This document shows, in pieces, positions 37,129-55,948 of a stretch of DNA of 64,000 nt (position 1 is the first letter of the stretch; every line of letters begins with the position of its first letter). The stretch is from Trebouxia sp. TZW2008. Taxonomy: Eukaryota > Chlorophyta > Trebouxiophyceae > Trebouxiales > Trebouxiaceae. The notes under the pieces were generated by a model. The model searched no databases, was not told where the DNA came from, and worked only from the letters and a program-made list of their open reading frames with translations. The stretch lies in the NCBI GenBank assembly GCA_002118135.1, contig BDIU01000192.1, positions 1 to 64,000 on the forward strand. Direction: 5' to 3'. The translations under genes were made by a program, and so were the position numbers.

Positions 37129-40100
37129 CTAGCGGCCTCGCCTTTCCTGCTTGTCATATTTGTCTCCCTGCCTGCTATCTCGATGTCCGTGCCGGTCATC
37201 ATGACTCTTGTGATGTCTATTGGGCGCACTGCTTGGGTGGTTTTCATGAGATCTATACCGGTCTTCAGATCTGTCCCTAGAATGATGCTTACTCTCTTCT
37301 TTGCTGGCCGTGCCCGAATGCCGTGCTCCTCTATCATGATTCCTGTCATGCTCTCCTCTGTGGCGATCTGCATCATAGGTATCAAGTCTGCTGCGCTTGC
37401 TGTTGCGTTCCCTGTCATCAGCCTGATGCTGTGTATCAGTGCTTCTGAACGAGTCACGCCCATCATGCCTGCTGCTATTTGGCCGCTGATGATTACTTCT
37501 CTCCTGACCTGAGGGGCGCTGCCGTAAGGACTGATCCCTGCTAATCGGCTGATCCATGCTTGACGGCTGATCTTTGCTATGCCTTGCCTGCTCAGGCACA
37601 GCACCTGCAGACGTACGTCAAAGGTGTCAAGCCCTGCTGTTTGCACAAGTCCAGGAGCTTGGCACAGATGCTCTTTAAGAAAGCAAGCCTCCTGGCACCT
37701 GGCTCTTGGCAACTTGATGCGGACCAGCTATGCAGGCAGGCTGCAAGTTGGGTCATTTTCAGATACCGTCAACAATGCAAATTTTACAAGCAAGAATTCC
37801 AAGTAGCGTCATAAGAGACGCAGTCTGTGCCAGCCATGTAAGCAGCCCTAACAAATACTCTGCAGCCTACACCATTCTTTGCACAAGGCCACTGATGCAA
37901 GGTTGGAAGAATGCAGGCTGCACATATTTTGCTATGCTGTTTAAACTGCAAATAATGTCTAATGCGTGCTGAGCCGCACAGGCTGCACAGATTCTGCTCT
38001 CGGCATTGCTGTAGTGACAAAAGAGACACTGGCTTGTATTCCAAGTCCAGCAGGGGTATCAAGTAATAGTGGACAGACCTGCAGGCCGCTCGTGTTTTCT
38101 GCTGTGACTGTTGCTGTTCCTGTGTGCTGACCGACCAGCAGAAGGCTCTTCTTCCAGAAGCAGGTCATACTGCTGTCTGGGTCGACCAATCTGAGCAGCC
38201 CCTGTTGCCTGCAATCACTGCCTGATGTCAGAAACCGCTGATGGGCTGCGACATTGATCATGAGCTGGCAAATGCCAGAAAGCATGCATTGCATTGCCTC
38301 AATGTGCTGTCTAAATGACGCAGAGGATGTTGTCTGACTGATAAAGCTGGATAACAGTTGAGGCACTGTCTCAAAGTGTAACAGCCATCCAGTACCTGGA
38401 TACTGCAATGCTCTTGATATGGTATCCAAAGACTGAGCAGTGTGCTTCTGATGTTGGCGCAGCAGCTCACGTGTGACTAACAGCTGATGACATACCTTGA
38501 GCTGCAGTCTGTCATGGCCCCCAACTGCCCCAGGCTGAGCCCCAGGGCCCTGCTGCATAGGGTCGGAGGCGCCCCCTTCCCTGCCAAACCGCCTGAACTG
38601 CTTCCACAGATGGTACACACTCTGGCTGAAATCCACCTGGACACAGCAGTACCTGCTTAGCCTGCTTTATGATTACTGCTGGCGACTACTGCAATGATGA
38701 AAGCAATGCACATGTGCCGCAGAGTGTCCAGGGCGCAAAAGCCCACAGGTTTTACATAAGCTGGCTGGAACCCACCTGAACACAGCAACACTGTAAGTGC
38801 TGGGGGTGCTTTTCGCTTGCCGTTGAGGCCCTTGTAATTGTGCTGCAGCATGAGCTCTGGTTGAGCAGGCAGGGGCAAACAGCAGAAGCGGCGTTAGGTA
38901 TGACGTATGCCCAAGAGGTTTTGAAATGCATTAGGCGCAGCTTTGCCTCTGCTGGCCTTGCTTGTCTGCTCAGGTCAGGACAGTGCTGTGCAGGCACTTA
39001 TGCAGCATCAATTCATTGTGCAAAGCATATGTTCAAACAGAGCTCGCTGATTTTCTCAAGCTCAGTCTGAATTCACGCAGCAATACAAGCACCATTGGTA
39101 TCCAGATGAGCTTCTCTGCTCTGCTCTGAGCACGAGAATTTCAACTCCCATAATGCAAACCTGCGCTGAAATGCCTGCAAGCCGCAGCAATCCAGTGCAG
39201 CAAGCAGAATTACCTTAATTCTGCGGTCATCAATCAAGACATTGTTCATCTTGAAGTAGGCACTCTCACAAGCTTCATCTGTATCATAGCCCAGAAAGGC
39301 ATAGCACAGGCTGTCTCCTGTCTTCTTGTCTCTGATGATATCGCATGAGGTAATGTTACCAAAACGGCCAAAGATGGTTTCCAGGTCCTCTTCTGTGGTC
39401 ACTTGGTTCAGCTTGGCAATGAACAGCATGTTTGAGGGTGGCTTGGAGTCTGCCTCTGGCAAGTCGCCAATCATTTCCAGCACAACTGCTCTGTTCTTGG
39501 CTTCAGACTTCCTGCAGCAACATAGGTGCATATTTTTGCCATGTTGAAAGTCAATGTCGCTGTCTTACGGTTCAGCTTGGCAATTAATAGCATGTTTGAG
39601 GGTGGCACGGAGATTGCTTCTGGCAAATCTCGAATCATTTCAAGCACAACTGCTCTGTTCTTGGCTTCGGACTTCCTGCAGGAACACATGGTGCAGGTCT
39701 AAGCATGTCAAGGGGGAGTGTTACTTGTCCATGTGCCTGACATTCAAGGTGTGGACATAATGATGTGGAGTAGCTGAACAGCAGGGTGCTCAGAGGGTGC
39801 TGTTAAACTGTGATTGACTTCTTCACATGTAGGCTTTAGCCTGATGATTTTGTGTTCATGTTTGCTGCAAGGGTTCAGAAAGCGCACCTGATCTCCTCTT
39901 CTATGACCTCTGGTGGGCGTGTGTCCTCATTAGGCTTCCAGTCATCCTCCAGACGGTCCCCCTGCTCATGAGTAGGCGGTGGAGAGTCCTCTGGGATCAG
40001 GCTGGCTAGCTCAGCGGGGTCATCAAAGGGATCATCCAGCACATGAGTGTGCCTGATCCTGCAAATGGTTGTCAACATTATAGGATTGTGGGAGACCAAA

Positions 40101-41832
40101 GAAGGGCAAAAGTTCAATCTGCTTGATCAGGAAGAAGGCACGATCAGACCAAGAAAAGCTGCATACAGCTTCAACTGTTTAGACAGGTGTATCTGGTCTG
40201 AAGGAGACAATGCTATCTGACACTGTTGCAAGCTGCATGCCCACAGATTGTGTATGTGCCAGCGTGCTGCAATGTATTGAGGTGATACACAAGCCGGCAA
40301 TCATGATGCTCAGCATAGCGGCCAAAGTATCATGCTGAGCAGCAACAAGCTTGCTTGCCTGCCAAGCTCAAAAAGCTCTTCTGACAGCCAGGTTTGCAAA
40401 GTTGTGCATCATTTGCCCACCTGATGTTTTGCAGTGGTCGGCCAGCACCATCAACAAAAGCTTCATCAATCTGCTGCAGCACGTCTAAGCCCTCACTGAC
40501 TTCCCCAAAGACAGTGTGCTTCCCATCTAAGCTGTCAAGCTCCTGACCGGTTGTTATGTAGAATTGACTGGCATTGGTCCCCTTGCCACCGCCTACACTC
40601 ACACTGTTTTGTTGAATATGCAAGGACTTTTTGAAACCAAGCAACTTGGTACGCACAACACAACGTGTGTCGCTGCTGTTGTCCTGAAGGTTGCTTGCCA
40701 GATGATCTTCACAAGACAGCAACAGTACAACTGGTCATGGCCAGACATGCTCCACAAGACCGCATCAGCCCAGTTTGATATGAGCAGCTGTCTGCTGTGC
40801 CTTTGTCAGTCTGCTGCAGCCTTAGGCTCAGCCTCTGGTCAGCAAGAGTTCTATGCAAACTCGTATGCTGTGCACACCCCAGTGTACAAGGAGGTCTTGC
40901 TCACCAGAGGCTGAGCCTAAGGCTGCAGCAGACATTTTTGACAACAGCCAGCGTCATTTGCTGAAGTATGCCTCAATCACGCTTCCCACAGCAAATCTTG
41001 ACAAAACGACTTGTGTACTTGGGTCTGGCTGTGTCTCAATTGAAACAGTGATGTTTGGAAATAGTCTATAAAACCAGCAGTGCAATATGTCAAGCATTGT
41101 TGCATGCTGAGCTCACTTTACACAAAATGCAGCGCAGCATTGAGGTCCCTCGGATGTTTGAAATGAAGGTCTACTGGGTCTGTAAGAGCATATGCAGCAA
41201 TGCAGTCTGAACCGAGGCATGCCAAAGGCTGTCACGCACAAAAGGCACGATCAGGAATCAGGGATGTTTGTCACTAGCAGAATGCACAACTCTGCTGTGG
41301 CACCAGAGACAGCAGGAAGCTGTTGTATGCACATGCATGAGGTGTGCAGGTGGACCATGACGCACTTGCCATGGCCACTGTGCCCTTTGCCTTGTGCTTC
41401 AAATGCTCACGGATCTCATCCTCAAAGAATCGGGCCTGATCACCATGCATAAGCCTGCAGAGACATCTTGGACGTTGCAGTCATCCTGTCATCAAGCCAA
41501 CAACATTGAATTGCAGATCTTGGCAATCAGATGACTTGAAGATTAAAGGCGACCTACCCATAGACTGACTCCCCTCCCCTGCCAGTTCCTGTGGGATCCC
41601 CTGTTTGGACTATGAAGTTTGATTGCACGTTATGGAACAAGACATTGTTGTAGTATTTGATCCTATGCACAGACAGCAAAGTTGAATACTCCTGTTTTGG
41701 TCTGCCGAGCAGTGTATGAGCAGCGGGCACATACTTGCAGAGCTTCAGGAAGTTTTTGGTCGTGTTTGGGCACTCTTCGGTGAAGAGGTCAACGACCAGA
41801 TCCCCTCTGCTTGTTTCCAGCATGACCGCCAT
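37129..41832 (-). CDS. Cyclophilin-RRM protein, CYP59/PPIL4 family
   Basis: Nine exons, high to low: 41735-41832, 41558-41662, 41366-41454, 40421-40592, 39888-40058, 39214-39511, 38496-38636, 38079-38208, 37129-37604. All phases close, giving 559 residues. An N-terminal peptidyl-prolyl isomerase domain ([43 protein letters not shown]) runs to ~165. A linker with the family motif [10 protein letters not shown] follows. An RRM at ~235-318 has LFIAKL and SLCYAFLGY as RNP2 and RNP1. Then come [17 protein letters not shown] and a 150-residue Arg/Asp/His/Ser-rich tail. Family members link pre-mRNA processing to RNA polymerase II; plant CYP59 has a zinc knuckle that I do not see here. The nucleus is the likely location. 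Confidence 0.95.
39569..39675 (-). repeat. Duplicate of CYP59 exon 6 start in intron 5
   Basis: The segment 39560-39693 matches 39399-39532 closely. Within it a 107-nt copy has a good acceptor and a CGTAAGAC-type donor, so it could splice as a cassette exon. Because 107 is not divisible by three, inclusion would shift the frame. Confidence 0.8.
40809..40933. repeat. Near-perfect inverted repeat (hairpin) in intron 3
   Basis: The arm 40809-40847 pairs with 40895-40933. The first 31 bases match without error, then one mismatch, then seven more pairs, with a loop of ~47 bases. It lies in the CYP59 intron 40593-41365. It could be a small-RNA precursor or a very short inverted-repeat element. Confidence 0.85.
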
Positions 41833-42352
41833 GATCACTTCAAGACAACGCCGAGAGGGTCGGTGTTCGATCAACAAGTGTCAAGTGATCAGCGTGCACG
41901 GGAACCCCTTGCCCTGAAAGTTGGATAAACTAAGACCGGCAAGCTTGACTCACACTGTAGAGTTCAGTGGCGTTTCATAGATGACAGCGATGCGAAAAGG
42001 CAGAGAGAGGCTCGATGCTGCAGCAGCGCAGAGGTGTAGTCATGCAAATGGGAGCTCAGCTGCTTCTTCTTCCAAGCAGAACTTCCGTTTCTTTGACTGT
42101 GGGAGGGAGCGACGCTTTCAGATCATGCTTTGCGGTGTGCTATATTGCTGCAGAGCTTCCAATGTCAGCGAGTGCATGCCAGACTTTGCTTGACCATCGA
42201 GATTGCGCTGTCCAGCCAGGTCGTGCAAACACTTTACCTTCACTGGATCAGTCCTCACGAAGTCGTGCTTTCTCGAGAATAGCTCATCCGCGCAGTCAGC
42301 TGTAGGTCGCATACAAGCGCAACTGTGATATAGCACACATACCGGCGCTGCC
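41833..42352. promoter_or_regulatory. Shared divergent upstream region, CYP59 and kinesin
   Basis: 520 bases separate the two start codons. Nothing but short random frames is visible. Confidence 0.4.
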
Positions 42353-48682
<6,330 letters not shown>

Positions 48683-49212
48683 TTTGATTTGAAGGCCTGA
48701 TCAACTCACTGACCACTGCTATGCTTTGCGCTGCGTTTAGCATCAGTACAGGACTACGTCCTGACTTGCTTGCAGTTCACATGGCAATATGTCGCCCATG
48801 CTTTGGAGAATGCATGCACACATAGACAAACGTGTTGCCGTCGTTTTGCAGCACTGCAGCACCAAGGCAGCGCAGTCCCTGGCCTTCACTAAGCACAACT
48901 GCGTCACAGCTGTGTTGTGTACGGAACACAAGGAGGTTTTTGCCTTGTAGCATGCACTTCTGGCACCATCAATGATCTGTCAAAGCTACAGATTGGCTTG
49001 GCTTCGATTGGGAAACGTTATTATTGCTAGCGTATGCAGACATCAGCAACAGAAACCAGTATGCATATACAGCCTTTTTACCCAATGCATTGACAGGAAC
49101 AGACCATGCTGTGAGAAGGCAAGTGGTCCAGAAGGCAGAGTCTCTGCACTACTGCTCATGATAGTGCCATAACAGCAGAGCTTGCTATCTGGGCCTCTGC
49201 AAGATAGTGAAG
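48683..49212. other. Convergent 3' region, kinesin and uL16
   Basis: This region contains untranslated sequence of both genes. No additional gene or repeat is supported. Confidence 0.55.
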
Positions 49213-50925
49213 CTAGTCTCCTCCGTGCAGAGGCGTCTTCTTGTCCATAGCAGGTGTCTCAAAGATGTTTGTGCCATCAGCAACCTTTGCTTCCAAGCGG
49301 CCATGGTTGTGGGAAAGCTTGGCATTGACACCATCATGAATCAAACGTCCCTCCTTCTTCCACTGGACGTAGTCATCTCTGGCATACTTGGTGAAACCCC
49401 TGCAAGCGTATAATCAGTCAATAAGATGAGTGCATCAGTGAAACCCCAAAAAACAAATAATCAATCAATAAGACAAGTGTGTTGAGATCTGCTGTCTGGG
49501 ACGCGAAGCATAACATGGAACCATGAAACGCTCCCTCAACAACACTGATGATGTGACACAAAACATGATCAAGTCTGGGCATGTTGCAGTTTGACAATGT
49601 ATCAAGATGACATGCTAATATGTCATTTCGGCTGCACAGCCGCAAGCCACATGCTGACACAGGTGGAAGCAGTTGCAAGGAGGCAGGCACTTGCAACATA
49701 AAGCAGTACATACCAGTTCCTGCTGACAACAATCTTCTGGCGCCCAGCAATCTTGAACTTGGCTCGCCGCAAAGCTTCCTGTGCCTGCAGACAGCTATCA
49801 TCATGTCAACTCTGAATTGTAATCCAACAGCATGTTTCGACCCCACAGATAAAGCACACAGCATTTGCGCTGAGGCTGACAGGCAAGTGTTGATGATGAC
49901 AAACAACACAAATAGTGAAATACCCAGAAAAAGAAGAAGCAACATCATGGCTCTGTTCCCCTGGTCAATCTGCTGACCAAGGATAAAAGCAGTGTATGAA
50001 TATGAATGAAAGTGTATGAAACATGAACATAGTCTTACTGGGGCATGAAAGGTTTGTTACAAACGGTACACAACTTGAAAAGTCGCCTATGCCTGATGAA
50101 GACTCCCATTCCAGAGAGCCATGTCGGGTGAGCTGACAGGTGACTTACCACTTGTGAGTGCTGGTCTCTGCAGCGGATGGACAGCAGGATCTGTCCAATG
50201 GCCACACGGGCACACAGGCCCTGAGGCTTGCCAAAGGCACCACGCATGCCTGTCTGAAGCCTATCAGCTCCAGCGCAGGAAAGCATTTTGTTGATGCGCA
50301 GCACATGGAAGGGGTGCACGCGGATCCTCAGGTGGAAGGAATCCTTGCCAGCATACTTGACCATGTACTTGTTGGCTGCAATACGGGCTGCTTCCAATGC
50401 CTCAGATGAGACATTCTCCTTCTCCCAACTGCATGACAAGGCAGCCTTATGCTCTTGCACCAGCATATATCTTCTTGACCACATAAACCACACAGGTTGC
50501 ATTGAACTAGTATCCATTTTCAACAAGCACTGTGGAGCACTGTAGGCAATGCCATTGCTGCCTGGTTAGAATGCCACATTTGCAGATTGCAGGCAACATC
50601 CAGAATGCTGCAGGCACTACCGTTGCTGCCTTGCAAAATGCTGCATGCGCAAGTTGCATCAGATGGGCAGGGCAGCACCTGGCCATATGTACACATAGGG
50701 GGAACAAGTCTACTGATGCCTTCTTCGCTCCCACATCGTAAATACGGATCTTGGGGTCTGGCACACCACGGCAATACCTTGACTTGGGGTAAGGCTTGTT
50801 CTTGATCTGCCTATAGCAGCGTGCTGGTCCTGCATTTTAGTGTGCAACACTCAGCGTGACTGCATCCTCCGACCGCATATACTTGCCAGCGCAAGCAACG
50901 AAAACAGTGACTCACGTCGACCCAT
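49213..50925 (-). CDS. RPL10: 60S ribosomal protein uL16 (RPL10)
   Basis: Exons, high to low: 50916-50925 (10 nt), 50679-50829, 50149-50428, 49714-49784, 49213-49399. They give about 232 residues. The start MGRRPARCYR is split after codon 3 plus one base, and [58 protein letters not shown] and WGFTK are all uL16 signatures. The protein sits at the P-site/corridor of the cytosolic large subunit. The acceptor of exon 4 is ambiguous by six bases. The C-terminus is longer than the human 214-residue protein. Confidence 0.95.
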
Positions 50926-51400
50926 CGCGCTTAGTCCTGTCCTTACGTGCCCTCAAAGAGAGCGAACACTGCGAAAACAGCCGCCTAGTGTAGCCTTGCC
51001 TTGACGTTATCGTAACCCTGCATTACGGTGATGCATTACACCACTTGAGATTCCAGATGCATCGTCTCTGGGCAGCGTGAATCTAAAGCTTACATTCGAA
51101 TTGCAAATCATGTCGGAGTTCCAGTTCTTCTTCTTGCAGACCGCAGGCTCTTGACATGGAGATATCTCGCCATGTTCTCGACATAAGCGACCGTGTCGAT
51201 ATTATGTCGCACAAGCGCGCCTACACCGCGCGAAAGATTAATTTGCTGAGCTTCTCAGCTATCCTTTTTGCACGCCGGCCTTCCTGCCTTTCTCAAATTC
51301 TGCTTGTCAGGTGTTGCTTGTCGGGATCCGAGACATCTTGCTGCATCATCTGCGCAGCTGTCTTCCTTGCTGTCTTTCACTTGGCTGCGGCTAGTCAAAA
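50926..51400. promoter_or_regulatory. Upstream region of uL16 and the 51401 ORF
   Basis: 475 bases lie between divergent start codons. An overlapping frame at 51156-51431 encodes a hydrophobic Cys-rich chain but has no support. Confidence 0.35.
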
Positions 51401-51715
51401 ATGTTCGGCGCAAACTGTATCACAGCTTTGATGGTTGCCAACTCAGCAAGATTAGGTGCAACTAGCATCAGCGACAGGACGAGCCCGCGCGGCAGCATTC
51501 AATATATTACCAAGCAGCGATTGCAGCAATTTACAGCTCGAGCCGCAAGGAAACAGAAGTTGCTGTTTTCAGTCCAGAACGCCGCTGCCCGACAGCATAG
51601 CCGGCGGATGAACAGCAGCGCAGCAGACAACGCCAAGAAGTTTGGGCCTCAAAAAGGACAGCCAGCTATGCAGTTCAGCCTTGAGTATGCGGTGGGGCAT
51701 GCAGAGGCTACCTGA
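51401..51715 (+). CDS. Small basic ORF, 104 aa, unknown
   Basis: This is a single open frame starting ATG, rich in Ala, Arg, Gln and Ser. Its N-terminus has few acids (MFGANCITALMVANSARLGA), which could be an organelle presequence. The middle (QRLQQFTARAARKQK) is strongly basic. It has no recognised domain. Its position as the divergent partner of uL16 fits the alternating order. It might be a first exon whose continuation I missed or a chance ORF. Confidence 0.35.
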   Translation: MFGANCITALMVANSARLGATSISDRTSPRGSIQYITKQRLQQFTARAARKQKLLFSVQNAAARQHSRRMNSSAADNAKKFGPQKGQPAMQFSLEYAVGHAEAT

Positions 51716-52904
51716 TGTTCAAGATGTGAAGATTATTGATGGTCCAGCCACAGCCTTTGCAGCCTTGGCTTGTGGCCTGTTGTCAGTGCAAATTTTGAAC
51801 CCAAGTCACTAGGAATAGAAGCCTTTTTTGCCGACGCGTTGTGTTAATTGATTACGTATGACCAATCGATCTCACATCAGCACTACCTGTCGGGACAGCA
51901 AGACTAGCTTATTAAATGAACTTCACAGTCAACAATTTGATGAAGTATTCATGTCCTTGTAAATGTCAAGGCGCTGCCAAATCCTCAAGCATTGCAGAGC
52001 ACATGTTGAAATTGTCTGCAGCTGCATCTTGCTGTTGAGAGAGCTTTGTTTACAGCTGACACCGTATGCAACAGGGCCAGGACATCACGTTGACTTTCAA
52101 TTTGTACTCAGTGACAGAGCATGCCTTAAATGTCATATGTGAACAGAAGGCATGCTGAAGCCAAGGCATGCTAGTCGAAAGGCCAGATGCTCCGCCAGCC
52201 TAACGGTGACACATTTGAAGAACATATCTGGCAGTCGCGCAATTGCTGGATGGCATCTGACAGACAGCACTCTCCAGCACATGATCAGGCATAGGAGTCT
52301 GCCAAACTGCACCTGCAGTTGTTGAAACTCTGAGCGTCAAAGATGCATGTAGCATGAGTGTCCTGAATGAGTGCACAACAAAGCCCTTGTGCTGAGCACC
52401 TACATGTGCATGTGGTGTGTGCGTGTGCATCTGCATGTGGCATGACCTTACCTGTTGCAGTCACGTCGCAGTGATGTTGCAGTGATGTTGCAGTCACAGT
52501 TCCTGTTTGCGTATGCTGTATCAATGAGCGGTGAAACTCTTCGGATCATTACTAGCTAAAAGACATTACTACAAATTTGTGGCGATTGAGTGACTGTGTT
52601 TAGACCAGGGGACAAATGTTCACGGCACTCGTGCTGTCATACACTACAGCTTCTATGTTGAAATGGCCATGCAGTATGGGCTGAAATGGTACATATATTG
52701 CTCAGCATCAACATAAGTTCCACTGCTTTGCATTTGGCTATTTGCTTGAGGTCTTCAGACGACACAGAAGGAATGCGCAAGACCACAGCAACACAAAGCT
52801 GCTGCAGCGAACAGGTGATAACATGCTCATTTAAATCAAATTTGTGCACACTTGCTGCAATTGTGGCTGCAAAGCATCCTGAAGTCCTGCATGAGGCAAG
52901 TGTT
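51716..52904. other. Convergent intergenic region, 1.2 kb
   Basis: It lies between the 51401 ORF (+) and the dehydrogenase stop (-). Short direct repeats such as the doubled GTGATGTTGCAGT near 52471-52496 are present. No gene is supported. Confidence 0.5.
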
Positions 52905-55900
52905 TCAGTAGGGCAATGGTGTTCCATCATTGTTCAAAAACTTGCCAGAATCGGCAAGCTTCAGCTGCAGAATGGTCTGGACCATCTCAGCTGCGCATTC
53001 TTTGGCAGAGGCAATTTTTGGCTGAGGTGAATCAGGCAGTTTGCTGTTAGTGCTTTCAGCTGCCGCATCTTCATTTGCTGCAGCCTTTGGCTCTTCTTCT
53101 TGACTGCTGTCATTTTGGATTTCGCTGCAACAGTGACAAAACATGAGAATGACATTGCGCAGAGCAGAGAAGCATCATCTGAGCACAACATGTTAACAGC
53201 TTACTGCTGCAATGTGACAATGTGAGCTATCACAAGCAGATGGCTCTCATAAAATACAGCTATTTGAGGAAAACCCTCAATGGCAACGCGCGCTAACAGG
53301 CAGCAAGCAACCACATGCATTGTGTGCAATCTCATGCATTGTGTGCAATCACATGAGTCATGTGGCATCGTCGGAGCTGGCAGCATAGCTTAGCAGGGTG
53401 GAGCGCAGACATCAGCTGACACAGTGCACTGCTGTTGAGTATGCAAAGTACTTGAGATGTACCTCATGACCTGGTGTGACATGTCAGTTGTGACCAACCC
53501 AGGGTGTATTGACACAACAGTAAACCCCTCTGTAGGTGTCAAATCTGCTGCCCAAGTCACTGTTACTGCAAGGATACATTCACATCGGCTACAAAGCAGC
53601 GTTCAGCGCCAATATGGGTCTCAGGAGAAAACCTGTCTGTATGCAGAGTGTGCTCATGTACGCTGTCAGCTGAAGTCAGACGTATCTATCAGCATGCTGT
53701 TGGCGTATTTCATGGACCCAGATGCTGCAAACAGGGCAGTTTGATGTATGCATAGCGAACTTGTCGCAACACTTTGTCCAGGCATTCGCAGGCATATCAG
53801 CTGTTGCTTGAGACCGACGTAGCAAACACTGACTGCGCAGCATGCACTGTACATGCCATCAGAGTGTTACCCATGTTAATGGCCGCTTTTGATGCCTTGT
53901 ATCCAAGCATCCTTGGGATCATTGATGCAAATGGGCCTGCAACCCCAATCTGCACAGAATGAATGGGTAATTGTTTCTGTTCTTGCCAGACAGTCATGTT
54001 TTGTCAGTTCAGAGCTATCAGTAGTGCAAATGCTAGTTGTAATGACTGCAGTTGTTCCCTTGAACTGCGACCGTACAATCACATGTCACTACTCCCGATA
54101 GCGGCATGTGTCACCGCGTGTGTAAAGCTGTAAGTAATAAACGATTCTCATTAATATTTCCCTTGCGCATAACAAATGACAGATCCAGGCCACGTAAATT
54201 CTCAAACAGAGAAAAACAAGTTTAACTCCGGAAACAACAAGAGATCGGTTAATCCTATGGTATAATGGTTATCAATGTGCTGTGAGTGGTATTTATGCAT
54301 CCAGTAGCTGTTGCCAAGCAGTAGCTTGTCAGATGAAAGGAGTGCTGGACATTGAAGGCTTCATGCTACAGTCAAAGGAATGTACTCACTGTCATGCATG
54401 CAGCTGATGCAAATTATGTCAAAGAGCTGTGAACGAGGTTTATACCCCTAGCAGCTGTCACTAAGGAGTAGCTTGTCCAATAAGTGGAGTGTTTAGCCTT
54501 GATGCCTCACATGAGCAAAGGTAAGAGCGTGTTCATTCTGTGAGCGTGCTCAGTCTCTGATCAATTAACACCATTTGACATTGTCAAGCAGAAAGGCAAG
54601 GAGTGCTGAGCCATGCTCATCCTTACACCCATGGCTGATGCAAGTTGTGGCAAACAGCAGTATATAGGAAGTGAAGGTGAGCTGACCTGTGATCACTTTC
54701 ATGCATGTAACTGACGCACATTGTGGCAAACAACAGGATATGGGAAGTGAAGGATTGCTGAGTTGTGCTTATTCTCACGCATACAGCTGGTGCACATTGT
54801 GGCAAACAGCAGTATTCGGAAGTAAGTGCCAAGTTGTGTTTATTGTTGTGCACAGGCTCATGCACATTGCGGCAAGCAGCAGTGTATAGGAAGTGAGTGC
54901 TGACCTGTGAGGCGGTCCATGTCAGAGAACCAAGCGTAGCAGAGATGTTGACAATGGTCTTCTTGTTACCTTCTTGCAATAATGGCAGGAAGGCTTGTGT
55001 GACCCTATGTGTCCCAATGCAGTTGGTCTCTAGGGTTTCCTTCAGAACTTCACTATCTCTGCAGCAGAGAAGGATCAAGCGTATACAACTGCAACACATA
55101 GACAAAGATCGTGCCAAATGCTTGATCATCACGTGATGTTTGTGCTTTATTGCAGCAAGACAAAATGCAGAAACGTAGTCTGCATTCAATTGTGATAACC
55201 TTGCAACAAGACGTTGCCTGCTCATCTGTGCAGGTTGCAAAGCAGCAGCGCCAAAGGCGTTCTTCACTGAGAACAGCAAAAGTGGTCATCAAGAATGCAA
55301 ATTGGTACCACCTAACATGCATATGGTCGCCACGAAAATCAGTTGCAGCATTGCAAAACTGAAAAAATGTCCTGCAGGGTGCATGCCATCCAGGCATCTA
55401 TGCTGAGCTGGAAGGTATAAAGGGCTTGTCAGGGCCTTACTCATTGCGCGCTTTGCCAGTGCTCCCAGCAATCCCTGCATTGTTGATCAGGTAGTCCACC
55501 CCACTGAAAGAAGGAAGCTTGCGTACGGTCTGCACTGCCGCCTGTGAACGAAGCCATGTCAACTGCACTGCAACCTGACACTGATGACACAGACAGCGGA
55601 CCCGCACGGGCAAGCGCAGCTTAAGATTCCCACCTGTACGCTGTGCTGGTCCGTGACGTCTAGCTGCAGGAGGACCAAGCGGTCTTGGTACACTGACTGC
55701 AATTGCTGCAATGAGCTAGCACTTTCTGGTCGTCTCACGCCGGCGAGCACAACTGTGCCCGGTCTTTGCAATATCTGCACGCGCACGGTGTACACACGTC
55801 GATCGCAGCAGATTTTGCTGATCATGCTACGCATATCGGCCTATGTCAGCACTGCGTTGTGAAATTTTGGGCAGCTCACCTGGTGTACAAGTTCGGAACC

Positions 55901-55948
55901 GATGCCTCTAGATGCGCCAGTGATGACCCACACCTCCTGTGGAGCCAT
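52905..55948 (-). CDS. Short-chain dehydrogenase/reductase (sniffer-like)
   Basis: Exons, high to low: 55880-55948, 55634-55774, 55441-55541, 54905-55058, 53871-53949, 53463-53565, 52905-53124. They give 288 residues in phase. The Rossmann start VWVITGASRGIG (TGxxxGIG) is followed by the LDVTD acidic adenine-binding motif, YLINNAGIAG (NNAG), NISATLGS for the catalytic Ser region, GYKASKAA (YxxxK) and IHPGLVTTDM (PG motif). The order matches classical SDRs of the carbonyl reductase/sniffer type, using NAD(P)H; the substrate is unknown. A 40-residue Glu/Ala/Ser-rich insertion precedes the C-terminal DSGKFLNNDGTPLPY, unusual for the family. No targeting peptide is obvious. Confidence 0.93.
54600..54904. 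repeat. Four-unit tandem repeat in dehydrogenase intron 4
   Basis: Units of 70-77 bases share the core GGCAAACAGCAG and GGAAGTGA. Copies centre on 54645, 54722, 54797 and 54867, with a weaker one near 54410. The last unit ends at the exon 4 donor, and earlier units carry degraded copies of that edge (GAGCTGACCTGTGA). Confidence 0.8.

Noticed and set aside
38757..38800. Possible copy of CYP59 exon 7 edge
   Set aside because: Similarity is short (about 30 bases) and I could not separate it from chance, so it is not listed as a feature.
51156..51431. Hydrophobic Cys-rich ORF upstream of 51401
   Set aside because: It overlaps the promoter region and another frame; no domain or conservation clue.
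54256..54300. tRNA-like A-box (TGGTATAATGG) in a dehydrogenase intron
   Set aside because: It matches the A-box pattern, but no B-box or acceptor-stem pairing follows; at best a tRNA fragment.
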